A stretch of 64,000 nucleotides of DNA from Kitasatospora sp. SUK 42 (GCF_015776785.2 NZ_LFMD02000005.1:637742-701741), one strand, 5' to 3'. Counted from the stretch's first letter, positions 52,273-61,266 are shown. Program-made: numbers and translations. Notes: generated from the letters alone by a model not told the origin.

Positions 52273-53316
52273 ATGAAGGCGCTCACCTACCACGGACCCG
52301 GCCGCCGCACCTGGGGCGACGTCCCCGACCCGGTCGTCCGCGACCCGGAGGACGCCGTCGTCCGGGTCGACGCGGTCACGATCTGCGGCACCGACCTGCA
52401 CATCCTCAAGGGCGACGTTCCCGAGGTCGGACAGGGCCGCATCCTCGGCCACGAGGCCGTCGGCACCGTCACCGGGACCGGCCCCGGCGTGCGCACCGTC
52501 ACGGCCGGCGACCGCGTCCTGGTCTCCTGCATCTCCGCCTGCGGCCGCTGCTCCTACTGTCGGGCTGCGAGCTACGGGCAGTGCACCGGCGGTGGCGGCT
52601 GGATCCTCGGCCACCTGATCGACGGCTGCCAGGCCGAGTACGTCCGCACCCCCTTCGCGGACACCTCCCTGTACCGGCTGCCCGAGGGCGTCGCCGACGA
52701 GGACGCGCTGCTGCTCGCCGACATCCTGCCCACCTCGTACGAGGTCGGCGTCCGCAACGGGCGGGTCGGCCCGGGGGACACCGTCGCGATCGTCGGCGCC
52801 GGGCCGATCGGGCTCGCCGCGATCCTCACCGCCCGGCTCCACAGTCCGTCCCGCATCATCGCCGTCGACCTCGCCCGGACCCGCCTCGCCGCCGCCGAGC
52901 GCTTCGGCGCGTCCACGGCGCTGACCCCGGCCGAGGCGACTCCGGAGGCCGTCCGCGAGCTGAGCCGGGACGGCCTCGGAGTGGACGTCGCCATCGAGGC
53001 GGTCGGCGTCCCCGAGACCTTCGAACTGTGCACCCGCCTGGTGCGCCCCGGCGGCCGGGTCGCCAACGTGGGCGTGCACGGCAGACCGGCCGTGCTGCAC
53101 CTGGAGGACCTCTGGATCCGCAACGTCACCATCACCACCGGGCTGGTCGACACCGACAGCACCCCGCTGCTGCTCGACCTGCTGGCCGCCGGCCGGCTCG
53201 ACGTCGCCGGGCTGGTCACCCACCGCTTCGGCCTCGACCGGATGCCGGAGGCGTACGACGTGTTCGCCGACGCGGCCGACACCGGAGCCCTCAAGGTCGC
53301 GCTCTTCCGGACGTGA
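52273..53316 (+). CDS. zinc-dependent alcohol dehydrogenase (MDR family)
   Basis: About 347 residues. Catalytic zinc ligands: Cys38 in TICGTDLH, His in LGHEAVG. Structural zinc site: SACGRCSYCRAASYGQC. The Rossmann motif is VGAGPIGLAA, with VDLARTR for NAD specificity. This is a full-length medium-chain dehydrogenase oxidising or reducing a small alcohol/aldehyde such as butanediol-, sorbitol- or glyoxal-type compounds. ATG 52273; upstream GGAGGAGTG lies 12 nt away. No operon partner; it diverges from DUF1918. Confidence 0.93.
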   Translation: MKALTYHGPGRRTWGDVPDPVVRDPEDAVVRVDAVTICGTDLHILKGDVPEVGQGRILGHEAVGTVTGTGPGVRTVTAGDRVLVSCISACGRCSYCRAASYGQCTGGGGWILGHLIDGCQAEYVRTPFADTSLYRLPEGVADEDALLLADILPTSYEVGVRNGRVGPGDTVAIVGAGPIGLAAILTARLHSPSRIIAVDLARTRLAAAERFGASTALTPAEATPEAVRELSRDGLGVDVAIEAVGVPETFELCTRLVRPGGRVANVGVHGRPAVLHLEDLWIRNVTITTGLVDTDSTPLLLDLLAAGRLDVAGLVTHRFGLDRMPEAYDVFADAADTGALKVALFRT

Positions 53317-53564
53317 CCCCTGCGGCGCGGATCGTCGGGAGCGGTGTGCGCTGTTCCTCTACCGCATAACGGAGTTGACACCTCGTCGGCCGGGCGGGGG
53401 CCGGGTGGGTGATATTCGGCAGGCGAGTGAGGAGCTCGGCGGGGTGCGGACGGCGCCGGAAACATACTGATTCCGCCCGACGACCGTCGCGGCACACCCC
53501 TGCACATCCACAGGTCCCTCTGCATGACGGTGTTCATGCACGGCCTTTCAGGAGGATTCCGTCC

Positions 53565-54602
53565 ATGAAGAAGAACTCGCTTCGAAGATCGCGTGTCAGA
53601 TCCATGACCATGCTGTCGACAACCGTGGCGCTCGCCGCGACCGTCAATCTGGCACCGACCACGGCGGCTCTGGCCGACGCGATCGCACGCTCCGTCAGCA
53701 CCGACCACGCGAACGTCCCGGGCCCGAACGGCGCTGTGAGCTCCGACCTCGGGTACCGCCTGGGAGGGCCGACCGACTCGGGCGGAGACCCCTGGGGCGG
53801 AGGGGGCGGGGGATCGCACCACCCCGGCACACAGGGGCCTCAGGGTCCTCAGGGGCCGCAAGGTTCGCAGGGCGCGCAGGGGCCGAAGGGCCCGCAAGGT
53901 ACGCAGGGCGCCACGGGCGTTCATGGCGCTCAGGGTGTCCAAGGCAGCCAGGGTGCGAAGGGCACGCAGGGCGCCACTGGTGCTCAGGGTGCGAAGGGCA
54001 CGCAAGGTGCGACGGGTGCGGCTGGCACACAAGGCGCTACGGGCACGCAGGGTGCCACGGGCACACAAGGCGCGACAGGTGCCCAGGGTGCGACGGGTGC
54101 GAATGGCACGCAGGGTGCCACTGGTGCTCAGGGTGCTACGGGTGCCCAAGGTGCAACAGGTACTCAGGGCGCCACAGGCACACAAGGCGCTACGGGCGCG
54201 CAGGGTGCGACGGGTACACAGGGTGCGACGGGCGCGCAGGGCGATACGGGTGCTCAGGGTGCGACGGGCACGCAGGGTGCCACTGGCGCTCAGGGTGCCA
54301 CGGGCACGCAGGGCGCCACCGGTGCCCAGGGCGCCACGGGCGCACAAGGTACCGCCGGTGCCCAGGGTCCGCAGGGCTTCCAGGGGCCGACCGTCGGAGC
54401 GCAGAGCGTGGTCGTCACGGCCAGCGCCGTCGGTACCGCCACGGCGACCTGCCCCAACGGTTTCCACGCGGTCGGTGGTGGCTTCCAGGGGCTTTCCGCC
54501 GATATCACGTCCAGTGTCCCGGTCGGGGGTTCGCCGCCCGTCGGGTGGCAGGTCACCACCCTCGCCACCGAGGTCACCGTGTACGTGGTGTGCACGCCCT
54601 GA
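53565..54602 (+). CDS. secreted collagen-like protein with Thr-rich Gly-X-Y domain
   Basis: About 345 residues. A signal peptide (MKKNSLRRSRVRS..., cleavage near AALADA) and a ~40-residue spacer ending in a Gly run lead to 63 unbroken Gly-X-Y triplets (residues 88-276). Pro is rare; Gly-Ala-Thr (19 times), Gly-Thr-Gln and Gly-Ala-Gln dominate, so 21 triplets have Thr in the third position. The C-terminal ~68 residues form a beta-rich cap with two cysteines (ATCPNGFHAVGGGF, VVCTP) like trimerisation heads of bacterial collagens. ATG 53565 follows AGGAGGA. First gene of an apparent operon with TPR and glycosyltransferase-methyltransferase genes. Confidence 0.9.
   Translation: MKKNSLRRSRVRSMTMLSTTVALAATVNLAPTTAALADAIARSVSTDHANVPGPNGAVSSDLGYRLGGPTDSGGDPWGGGGGGSHHPGTQGPQGPQGPQGSQGAQGPKGPQGTQGATGVHGAQGVQGSQGAKGTQGATGAQGAKGTQGATGAAGTQGATGTQGATGTQGATGAQGATGANGTQGATGAQGATGAQGATGTQGATGTQGATGAQGATGTQGATGAQGDTGAQGATGTQGATGAQGATGTQGATGAQGATGAQGTAGAQGPQGFQGPTVGAQSVVVTASAVGTATATCPNGFHAVGGGFQGLSADITSSVPVGGSPPVGWQVTTLATEVTVYVVCTP
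53826..54392 (+). repeat. 9-bp-based collagen repeat array
   Basis: 63 in-frame 9-bp units coding for Gly-X-Y. The dominating pair encodes GTQGAT/GAQGAT with third-position variation (GGT/GGC, CAA/CAG), so the repeat is old enough to have drifted in silent sites while the protein pattern is kept. Confidence 0.92.
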
Positions 54603-54767
54603 GGCGCTCACCGGGTTCTCCCTCGACAGCGTTCCGAGTCGAGATTCCTCCCATGAGAAATCGGTGGTGCCCGGACCTTCGTCCGCGGACCACCACCCGG
54701 CTCACTCGGCTCCGCCTTCTACGGGCCGAGTGAGCTGCACCCATTGGATCGGCGAGACGGAGGTTCT

Positions 54768-55412
54768 GTGAAACGAAGATGGTTGTGGAAGGGCTTCGCC
54801 GTCGTGGCGGCCGCCGCAGCGGTGGCGGGCTGGATCCACCTGGCCGCAGCCGATTCCACTCGCACGGTCTCGTCGGATGCGGGGCGGGCGAGGTCCTCTC
54901 CCGGTGTTCCCTCGCGTGTGGAGCTGATGCTCCAGGAAGGGATCAAGCAGGGCGAGTTGAAGAACTACGACCGGGCGGAGAGCACCTTCCGCCAAGTGCT
55001 GGGGCTGGATCCCGGCAACAAGCTGGCGTGGTACAACCTCGGTGTCGTCGCCCAGCAGAACAACCGCTCCGCCGAGGCCCTCACCGCCTACGACAGTGCT
55101 CTGAAGACCGATCCCGCCTATCAGCCGGCGCTCTTCAACAAGGCGATCCTGCTCGGCCCGGGCGATACCGACCAGGCCGTCTCGATCCTGCGGGGGATCG
55201 TCGCCGCGGACCCGAAAGCCGCCGGCGCACATCTGAACCTCGGATTCGACCTGGCGAAGCAGGGGCGCCGTGCTGAGGCCGAGTCGTCCTTCCGTACCGC
55301 CGTCCAGCTCGACCCGTCGCTACGGTCCCTCGTCCCGGAGGAGTTCCGGGATTCCGCGCGCACGGATCCGACCTCCGAACCGACAGCCGCTCAGGCAGGT
55401 GCCAACCGATGA
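54768..55412 (+). CDS. membrane-anchored or secreted TPR protein
   Basis: About 214 residues. An N-terminal hydrophobic helix (FAVVAAAAAVAGWIHLAAA) is a membrane anchor or uncleaved signal. Residues ~60-195 form three to four tetratricopeptide repeats: LKNYDRAESTFRQVLGLDPG, AWYNLGVVAQQNNRSAEALTAYDSALKTDP, FNKAILLG and HLNLGFDLAKQGRRAEAESSFRTAVQLDP. TPRs are protein-binding scaffolds. GTG 54768 follows ACGGAGG. Its stop overlaps the glycosyltransferase-methyltransferase start by 4 nt (ATGA), so the two act together, possibly presenting a protein substrate. Located 165 bp after the collagen-like gene. Confidence 0.87.
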   Translation: MKRRWLWKGFAVVAAAAAVAGWIHLAAADSTRTVSSDAGRARSSPGVPSRVELMLQEGIKQGELKNYDRAESTFRQVLGLDPGNKLAWYNLGVVAQQNNRSAEALTAYDSALKTDPAYQPALFNKAILLGPGDTDQAVSILRGIVAADPKAAGAHLNLGFDLAKQGRRAEAESSFRTAVQLDPSLRSLVPEEFRDSARTDPTSEPTAAQAGANR

Positions 55413-56683
55413 CGTCGCTCGCCACACCCAGGTTCTCCGTCTTCACCCCGAGCCACCAGCCGCGCTTCCTCGACGAGTGCCTCGCGACGCTCAAGGCGCA
55501 GAGCCGTTCGGACTGGGAGTGGATCGTGGTGCTCAACAGCGGCGCGCGGTGGCGGCCCGAGCACCCCGATGACCGCATCAGAGTGGAGGTCAACGACGGG
55601 ATCAGGGGCGTCGGGGCGGCGAAGCGCCGGGCCTGCGAGCTGGCGAGGGGCGAGATCCTCGTCGAGCTCGACCACGACGACCTGCTGGCCGGCGACTGCC
55701 TGGCGGAGCTGGCGACGGCCTTCGACAACCACCCCGAAGCGGTGTTCGTCTACAGCCACACCGCCCAGATCACCGAGGACGGCGGCCGGGACGACTCGCG
55801 CTTCAACGAGGATCACGGCTGGCGGTACGAGGAGGCGGAGGTCGACGGCCGACGGCTGCTACAGGTGCTCGCGATGGCGCCGACACCGCACAACGTCTCC
55901 TACATCTGGTACGCGCCCAACCACGTGCGGGCGTTCCGCAGGAGCGTCTACGAGCAGGTGGGCGGGTACGACGCCACGCGCACCGTGCTCGACGACCAGG
56001 ACCTGATGTGCCGTCTCTTCCAGGCCGGGGACTTCCACCACGTCCCACGCTGCCTGTACCTCCAGCGGATGCACCCGGGGAACACGCAGCGGGACACGGA
56101 GGTCAACGCGCACATCCAGCGTGAGACCGTCGCTCTGTACGACAAGTACATCGAGGCCAACGCGCTGGCCTGGACGAGGCGCCGCGGCCTGCTCGCCGTG
56201 GACCTCGGCGCTGCGCACCGCAAGCCTCCCGGCTACCTGGGGGTGGACCGGCACCCCGGAGACGGCGTCGACCTCGTCGCGACCCTGCCGGGGCGCCTGG
56301 ACCTCCCGGAGGACTCGGTCGGCGTGCTCCGGGCGGTGGACTTCCTGGAGCACGTGCCCGAGAAGGTCCCGCTGATCAACGAGCTGTACCGGCTGCTGGC
56401 CCCCGGCGGGATGCTCCTCACCATGACGCCCAGCTCCGACGGCCGGGGCGCGTACCAGGACCCGACCCATGTCGCCTTCTACAACGAGAACTCCTTCTGG
56501 TACTACACGGACAACCAGTACCGGGCCTTCGTCCCGGAGATCCGGGCCCGGTTCCAGAGTTCCCGGCTGGTCACCTACTTCCCGACCGAATGGCACTCAC
56601 GGAACAACATCTCGTACGTCGCGGCGAACCTCATCGCGATGAAGGACGGTGCCCAGAGGTGCGGCGGTCTCCTGCTGGTGTGA
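55409..56683 (+). CDS. family 2 glycosyltransferase fused to a class I methyltransferase
   Basis: About 424 residues. Residues 1-240 are a GT-A domain: SVFTPSHQPRFLDECL, ELDHDDLLAGD with the DxD metal site, then VRAFRRSVYEQVGGYDATRTVLDDQDL as acceptor/catalytic segment. Residues ~255-400 are a methyltransferase of the type encoded near glycan genes: AVDLGAAHRKPPGYLGVD (motif I with Ala replacing Cys-Gly), LPEDSVGVLRAVDFLEHVPE, and LLAPGGMLLTMTPSSDGRGA. So one protein may add and methylate a sugar. The gene overlaps the TPR gene by 4 nt. The same architecture occurs at 14774-16072. The target is inferred to be the collagen-like protein. Confidence 0.87.
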   Translation: MTSLATPRFSVFTPSHQPRFLDECLATLKAQSRSDWEWIVVLNSGARWRPEHPDDRIRVEVNDGIRGVGAAKRRACELARGEILVELDHDDLLAGDCLAELATAFDNHPEAVFVYSHTAQITEDGGRDDSRFNEDHGWRYEEAEVDGRRLLQVLAMAPTPHNVSYIWYAPNHVRAFRRSVYEQVGGYDATRTVLDDQDLMCRLFQAGDFHHVPRCLYLQRMHPGNTQRDTEVNAHIQRETVALYDKYIEANALAWTRRRGLLAVDLGAAHRKPPGYLGVDRHPGDGVDLVATLPGRLDLPEDSVGVLRAVDFLEHVPEKVPLINELYRLLAPGGMLLTMTPSSDGRGAYQDPTHVAFYNENSFWYYTDNQYRAFVPEIRARFQSSRLVTYFPTEWHSRNNISYVAANLIAMKDGAQRCGGLLLV

Positions 56684-56827
56684 GTGGCCGCAGGGCCGGA
56701 GGGATGGCCCCACCGCCCCCGTGACGGGACGGCGCATTGCGCCGTTGGAGTGTTCTGCCGCCGTTCGGCGGCGGAGCCGCAGCGCTCGGCCGCCCCGCGC
56801 GCGGGACCTCGCACTACGTTGCCTCGC

Positions 56828-58531
56828 GTGGAGCCAACCAAGGTCACGAGCAAGCCGTCGGCGGGGGAGCGCGCCACCGCCGCCCTGGACGGGCGGCTGC
56901 CGGTCACGGAGGCGGGCCGGGAAATGCTGCGCAAGGTGTTCCCGGACCACTGGTCGTTTCTGCTGGGCGAGCTCGCGCTGTACAGCTTCGTCGTCCTGCT
57001 GCTGACCGGCGTCTACCTGACCTTCTTCTTCCGGCCGAGCATGAGCGAGGTCGTCTACGACGGTTCGTACCTGCCGCTGCGCGGTGTGCGGCTGTCCGGG
57101 GCCTACGCGTCGACGCTGGACATCAGCTTCGACGTCCGCGGCGGTCTGATGGTCCGCCAGATCCACCACTGGTCGGCTCTGCTGTTCGTCTCGGCGATCA
57201 GCGTGCACCTGCTGCGGGTGTTCTTCACCGGTGCCTTCCGCCGCCCGCGCGAACTCAACTGGGTCATCGGGGTGACGCTGTTCAACCTCGCGCTGCTCGA
57301 AGGGTTCTCCGGCTACTCGCTGCCGGACGACACCCTCTCGGGCACCGGGCTGCGGATCGCCGAGGGCGTCCTGCTGTCGGTGCCGCTGCTCGGCAGCTAC
57401 CTCACGTTCTTCGCCTTCGGCGGCGAGTTCCCCGGGCACGTGGTCGTCCCCCGGCTGTTCACCGTGCACATCCTCCTGGTGCCCGGTCTGCTGCTCGCCC
57501 TGATCGGGGCGCACCTGACCCTCGTCGTGGTGCTGAAGCACACGCAGTGGGCCGGGCCCGGGCGCACCAACCGGAACGTGGTCGGCATGCCCTTCTTCCC
57601 GCAGTTCATGGGCCGCAGCGTGGGCCTGATGTTCGCGGTGGGCGGCGTCATGACGCTGTCCGCCTTCCTCGCGGAGATCAACCCGATCTGGCGCTACGGC
57701 TCCTACCGGCCCGACGTCGCCGGGGCGGGCGCTCAGCCCGACTGGTACATCGGCTTCATCGAGGGCGCCCTGCGGCTCATGCCCGCGGTGGAGACCCGGC
57801 TGCTGGGGCACACGCTGTCGTGGAACGTCCTCCTCCCCGCGGTGGTGCTGCCCGGGCTGATGTTCGCGCTGCTGTACGCCTACCCCTTCGTCGAGCGGTG
57901 GCTCGACCCCGATCCGGGTGAGCACCACCTGTGCGACCGGCCGCGCAACAAGCCCACCCGCACCGCGCTGGGGGTCGCCGGAGTGGTGTTCTACGCCGTG
58001 CTGCTCGTCGCGGGCGGCAACGACGTGATCGCGTTCGAGTTCGGGGTCTCCGTCAACACGCTCACCGACGTGCTGCGTGCGGCCCTGATCGCCCTGCCGC
58101 CCGTCTCGTTCATGCTCACCCGCCGGTTCTGCCTGGCCCTCCAGGCCAGGGACCGTTCCCGGCTCCTGGACGGCGACGAGACCGGCCGGATCGACCAGTC
58201 CATCGAGGGCGGCTTCGAGGGCCACCGCCGACCCGTCCGTCCCGCCGAGCGCCAGGTGATGCTGGTGCGCGACGCGCCGACGCCACCGCCCGCCCCGGCC
58301 GGGGCGCCGCGCCGGGAGCGGGCGCGGGCCGCGGCGAGCTCCTGGTTCTACCGCGACCGGGTCGAACTGCCCGCCTCCGAGCAGGAGTCGGAGCGGGTCG
58401 CGGCCATCCTCACCGCCCCGCAGCACCCGCGTACCCCGGTCGAACGGACGCCCCGGCCGGTCGGGGCCGGCCCTCTTCGCCGAGTGCTGCGCGGGATCAC
58501 GCGCCGTCGTCGTCGCGGTACTGGAAGATGA
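56828..58531 (+). CDS. qcrB: cytochrome b subunit (QcrB), stand-alone paralogue
   Basis: About 567 residues. The cytochrome b core has nine or so helices: RQIHHWSALLF...AISVHLLRVFF and FTVHILLVPGLLLALIGAHLTL supply the two pairs of heme-ligating histidines, GFSGYSLPDDTL, and the Qo-site PDWYIGF. A ~110-residue cytoplasmic tail is usual for actinobacterial QcrB. Unlike the main operon qcrCAB, there are no cytochrome c1 or Rieske genes next to it, so it is a second copy that must borrow them or act differently. GTG 56828 has no evident ribosome-binding site. It overlaps the convergent ctaF-like gene by about 35 bp at its 3' end. Confidence 0.9.
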   Translation: MEPTKVTSKPSAGERATAALDGRLPVTEAGREMLRKVFPDHWSFLLGELALYSFVVLLLTGVYLTFFFRPSMSEVVYDGSYLPLRGVRLSGAYASTLDISFDVRGGLMVRQIHHWSALLFVSAISVHLLRVFFTGAFRRPRELNWVIGVTLFNLALLEGFSGYSLPDDTLSGTGLRIAEGVLLSVPLLGSYLTFFAFGGEFPGHVVVPRLFTVHILLVPGLLLALIGAHLTLVVVLKHTQWAGPGRTNRNVVGMPFFPQFMGRSVGLMFAVGGVMTLSAFLAEINPIWRYGSYRPDVAGAGAQPDWYIGFIEGALRLMPAVETRLLGHTLSWNVLLPAVVLPGLMFALLYAYPFVERWLDPDPGEHHLCDRPRNKPTRTALGVAGVVFYAVLLVAGGNDVIAFEFGVSVNTLTDVLRAALIALPPVSFMLTRRFCLALQARDRSRLLDGDETGRIDQSIEGGFEGHRRPVRPAERQVMLVRDAPTPPPAPAGAPRRERARAAASSWFYRDRVELPASEQESERVAAILTAPQHPRTPVERTPRPVGAGPLRRVLRGITRRRRRGTGR

Positions 58532-58892
58532 ACCCGAACACGGCCAGCGCGAGGACCAGGGCGCCGACGACGACCAGCCACAGGGCGAACGCCACGCCCA
58601 GCGCGAAGACCGTCACGCCCACCGCCGCGAGAACCGGGTAGCCGCTGCGGGCCGGGAAGAACCCGACCGGCCCGGCGGTTTCCGCGATCTCGGAGTCCTT
58701 GCGGTCCTGCGCCCTGCCGCGGCCCCGGCGCTGGTGCTGGACGAACCAGAACAGGGCGATCAGCCCGGACATCAGGAACCCCACCGTCAGGATCGTCTTG
58801 CCGGCGGGCTCCCTGGCCCAGAACCCGTAGACGAGCCCGACCACGGCGAAGAACGCCGCCATGATGGAGAACAGCCACCCCTCGGCCTTCAT
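58497..58892 (-). CDS. ctaF: cytochrome c oxidase subunit IV, actinobacterial type (CtaF)
   Basis: A 131-residue protein with four hydrophobic helices in two pairs, separated by a charged loop (QHQRRGRGRAQDRKDSEI), and the CtaF opening MKAEGWLFSIMAAFFAVVG and WAREPAGKT. CtaF is a small accessory subunit of the aa3 oxidase in the bc1-aa3 supercomplex of actinobacteria. Its start overlaps the upstream ctaD stop (ATGA, 58889-58892). Its 3' end overlaps the convergent qcrB gene, so antisense effects are possible. Confidence 0.9.
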   Translation of the reverse strand: MKAEGWLFSIMAAFFAVVGLVYGFWAREPAGKTILTVGFLMSGLIALFWFVQHQRRGRGRAQDRKDSEIAETAGPVGFFPARSGYPVLAAVGVTVFALGVAFALWLVVVGALVLALAVFGFIFQYRDDDGA

Positions 58893-60583
58893 CGGGCGCT
58901 CCCTGGCTTCCACTCGCCGGCGGACGGCCGAGCGCCCCCGCCGTCCTCGGACGGGACCTCCGGGTGGTGCAGGTCGAAGGCCGGCGACTCGGAGCGGATC
59001 CGCGGCAGCACCTGGAAGTTGTGCTGCGGCGGAGGGCAGGACGTCGCCCACTCCAGCGACCGCCCCCAGCCCCATGGATCGTCCTGGCCGACCCGGACGC
59101 CGTGCCGGGTGGTGACCCAGACGTTGTAGAAGAACGGCAGGTTGGAGACCCCGAGCATGAACGCACCGCACGAGGCGACCACGTTGAGCGAGGTGAAGCC
59201 GTCCACCTCCAGGTACGTCGCGTAGCGGCGCGGCATCCCCTGGGCGCCCAGCCAGTGCATCACCAGGAAGGTGGCCTGGAACCCCACGAACAGGATCCAG
59301 AAGTGCACCTTCCCGAGCCGCTCGTCGAGCATCTTCCCCGTCAGCTTCGGCCACCAGAAGTAGAAGCCCCCGAACGTCGCGAACACCACGGTCCCGAACA
59401 GGACGTAGTGGAGGTGCGCCACGACGAAGTAGCTGTCGGTGACGTGGAAGTCGATCGGCGGCGCCGCCAGCAGCACCCCGCTCAGTCCGCCGAACAGGAA
59501 GGTCGCCAGGAACCCGACCGACCAGAGCATCGGCGTCTCGAAGGACAGCGAGCCGTTCCACATCGTCCCGATCCAGTTGAAGAACTTCACGCCGGTGGGC
59601 ACCGCGATGAGGAACGACATCATCGAGAAGAACGGCAGCAGCACCTGGCCGGTGGCGAACATGTGGTGAGCCCACACCGACATCGAGAGCGAGGTGATGG
59701 CGATCGTCGCGCCGATCATCCCGTAGTAGCCGAACATCGGTTTGCGGCTGAAGACCGGGATGATCTCGCTGACGATGCCGAAGAAGGGCACCGCGACGAT
59801 GTAGACCTCCGGGTGGCCGAAGAACCAGAAGAGGTGCTGCCACAGCAGTGCCCCGCCGTTCGCGGCGTCGAAGACGTGGGCGCCGAACTTCCGGTCCGCC
59901 TCCAGCAGCAACAGGGCCGCCGTCAGCACCGGGAAGGCCAGCAGCACCATGATCGACGTGAACAGCACGTTCCACGTGAAGATCGGCATCCGGAACAGGG
60001 TCATGCCCGGCGCCCGCAGGCAGGTGATCGTGGTGATGAAGTTGACCGAGCCGAGGATCGTGCCGAGCCCGGCCACGACCAGGCCGAGCGCCCACAGGTC
60101 ACCGCCCGCGCCGGGCGAGAACACCTGACCGTTCAGCGGCGCGTACGCGAACCAGCCGAACGCGGGAGCGCCCGTCGAGGTGAGGAAGCCGCTCAGCACC
60201 ATCAGTCCGCCCAGCAGGAACGCCCAGTAGGTGAAGGCGTTCAGCCGGGGGAACGCGACGTCCGGTGCCCCGATCTGCAGTGGCATGATCGCGTTGGCGA
60301 AACCGGCGAACGTCGGAGTGGCGAACAGCAGCAGCATGATGGTGCCGTGCATGGTGAACATCTGGTTGTACTGCTGGTTCGACAGGAAGCCGGTGTCGGG
60401 GCCCATCAGTTGAGTGCGCATCAGCAGCGCCATGAGGCCGCCCACCAGGAAGAAGCCGAAGGCCGTCGCCAGGTAGAGGTTTCCGATCACCTTGTGGTCC
60501 GTGGTGAACAGCCATCGCAGCAGCGTGCCGCCCTGCTGGAGTCGTGACCGCGCACGCCGCGCAGCGGTGGCCGAAGCGCTCAT
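58889..60583 (-). CDS. ctaD: cytochrome c oxidase subunit I (CtaD)
   Basis: About 564 residues with twelve helices. All heme-copper ligands are in place: His in FTMHGTIML (heme a), WFFGHPEVYI with the Cu-B His and cross-linked Tyr, WAHHMF with two Cu-B histidines, and VVAHLHYVLFG with the heme a3 and heme a histidines. It belongs to the aa3 type of Gram-positive bacteria. Subunits II (CtaC) and III (CtaE) are not nearby. Together with QcrB and CtaF it forms a partial second oxidase set. No GGAGG-like site stands out before ATG 60583; weak GGAGG is present at about 60590. Confidence 0.93.
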   Translation of the reverse strand: MSASATAARRARSRLQQGGTLLRWLFTTDHKVIGNLYLATAFGFFLVGGLMALLMRTQLMGPDTGFLSNQQYNQMFTMHGTIMLLLFATPTFAGFANAIMPLQIGAPDVAFPRLNAFTYWAFLLGGLMVLSGFLTSTGAPAFGWFAYAPLNGQVFSPGAGGDLWALGLVVAGLGTILGSVNFITTITCLRAPGMTLFRMPIFTWNVLFTSIMVLLAFPVLTAALLLLEADRKFGAHVFDAANGGALLWQHLFWFFGHPEVYIVAVPFFGIVSEIIPVFSRKPMFGYYGMIGATIAITSLSMSVWAHHMFATGQVLLPFFSMMSFLIAVPTGVKFFNWIGTMWNGSLSFETPMLWSVGFLATFLFGGLSGVLLAAPPIDFHVTDSYFVVAHLHYVLFGTVVFATFGGFYFWWPKLTGKMLDERLGKVHFWILFVGFQATFLVMHWLGAQGMPRRYATYLEVDGFTSLNVVASCGAFMLGVSNLPFFYNVWVTTRHGVRVGQDDPWGWGRSLEWATSCPPPQHNFQVLPRIRSESPAFDLHHPEVPSEDGGGARPSAGEWKPGSAR

Positions 60584-60786
60584 GGAACCTCCGCAGCGGA
60601 TGCGATGGCGGTCGGAAGGCGGCGCTGCCGGACCACCGGCGCCGGCGGGCCGGAGACCTTCCGGGACATCGGCGACCCTAGCGGCGGCTGATCAGGACCG
60701 CCGGGTTGCCACGCTGCACGCCCTCCGACCGGATCACGCGTGCCCGCGACGGCTCGCGAACCCGCGCCGCCGGCGGCGCGCTCGCG

Positions 60787-61266
60787 TCAGACGTCTGCGG
60801 CCCTGAGGAGTGACAGCGCCTCCGTTCCTTCATGAACGCGGAACGTCACGGACCTCGTGGCCGTGAGGGCGTCCTCCAGTCGCGGGCGATAGAGGGGGTG
60901 CAGTCGCGTGAGGGCGTCCTCCACCTCCGCCCACTCGGCGACGCTGGCCTCGGCTGTCGGGTGAGGTTCTCCTGATACGGCTGTCGCGATGAAGATGCCC
61001 GCGAGAATTCCCCTGCTCGAATGCTGGTAGACGCCTACCAGGCCGCGTACCTCGACATGGACCCCGGTTTCCTCGTAGGTCTCCCGGACGGCGGCCGCAT
61101 GGAAATCCTCGCCGGGGTTCACCAGGCCGCCGGGTAGCTCCCAGCGTTCGGGGGAGCGGCGGCGTGTCACGAGGACGCGTCCCGTGTCGTCGAACGCGAC
61201 GCAGGTGGCCCCCAGCGCGTACCGTTCGGGAGGCTGGGAAATTCCGGCGGTCAAGCGGTTGTTCAT
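60787..61266 (-). CDS. NUDIX hydrolase
   Basis: A 159-residue protein. The NUDIX box is complete: GGLVNPGEDFHAAAVRETYE followed by ETGV, that is G-x5-E-x7-R-E-x2-E-E-T-G. The family cleaves nucleoside diphosphate derivatives such as NDP-sugars, prenyl diphosphate-like or oxidised nucleotides; the specific substrate is not evident. It is the last gene of a tight leftward operon: its start overlaps the upstream methyltransferase stop by 4 nt (61263-61266). In this context it may act on an intermediate of the pathway rather than in nucleotide cleaning. Confidence 0.92.
   Translation of the reverse strand: MNNRLTAGISQPPERYALGATCVAFDDTGRVLVTRRRSPERWELPGGLVNPGEDFHAAAVRETYEETGVHVEVRGLVGVYQHSSRGILAGIFIATAVSGEPHPTAEASVAEWAEVEDALTRLHPLYRPRLEDALTATRSVTFRVHEGTEALSLLRAADV

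Noticed and set aside
53826..54392. Regular short repeats that might be read as a CRISPR array
   Set aside because: Units are 9 bp without spacers and encode Gly-X-Y triplets in frame: a collagen-like protein.
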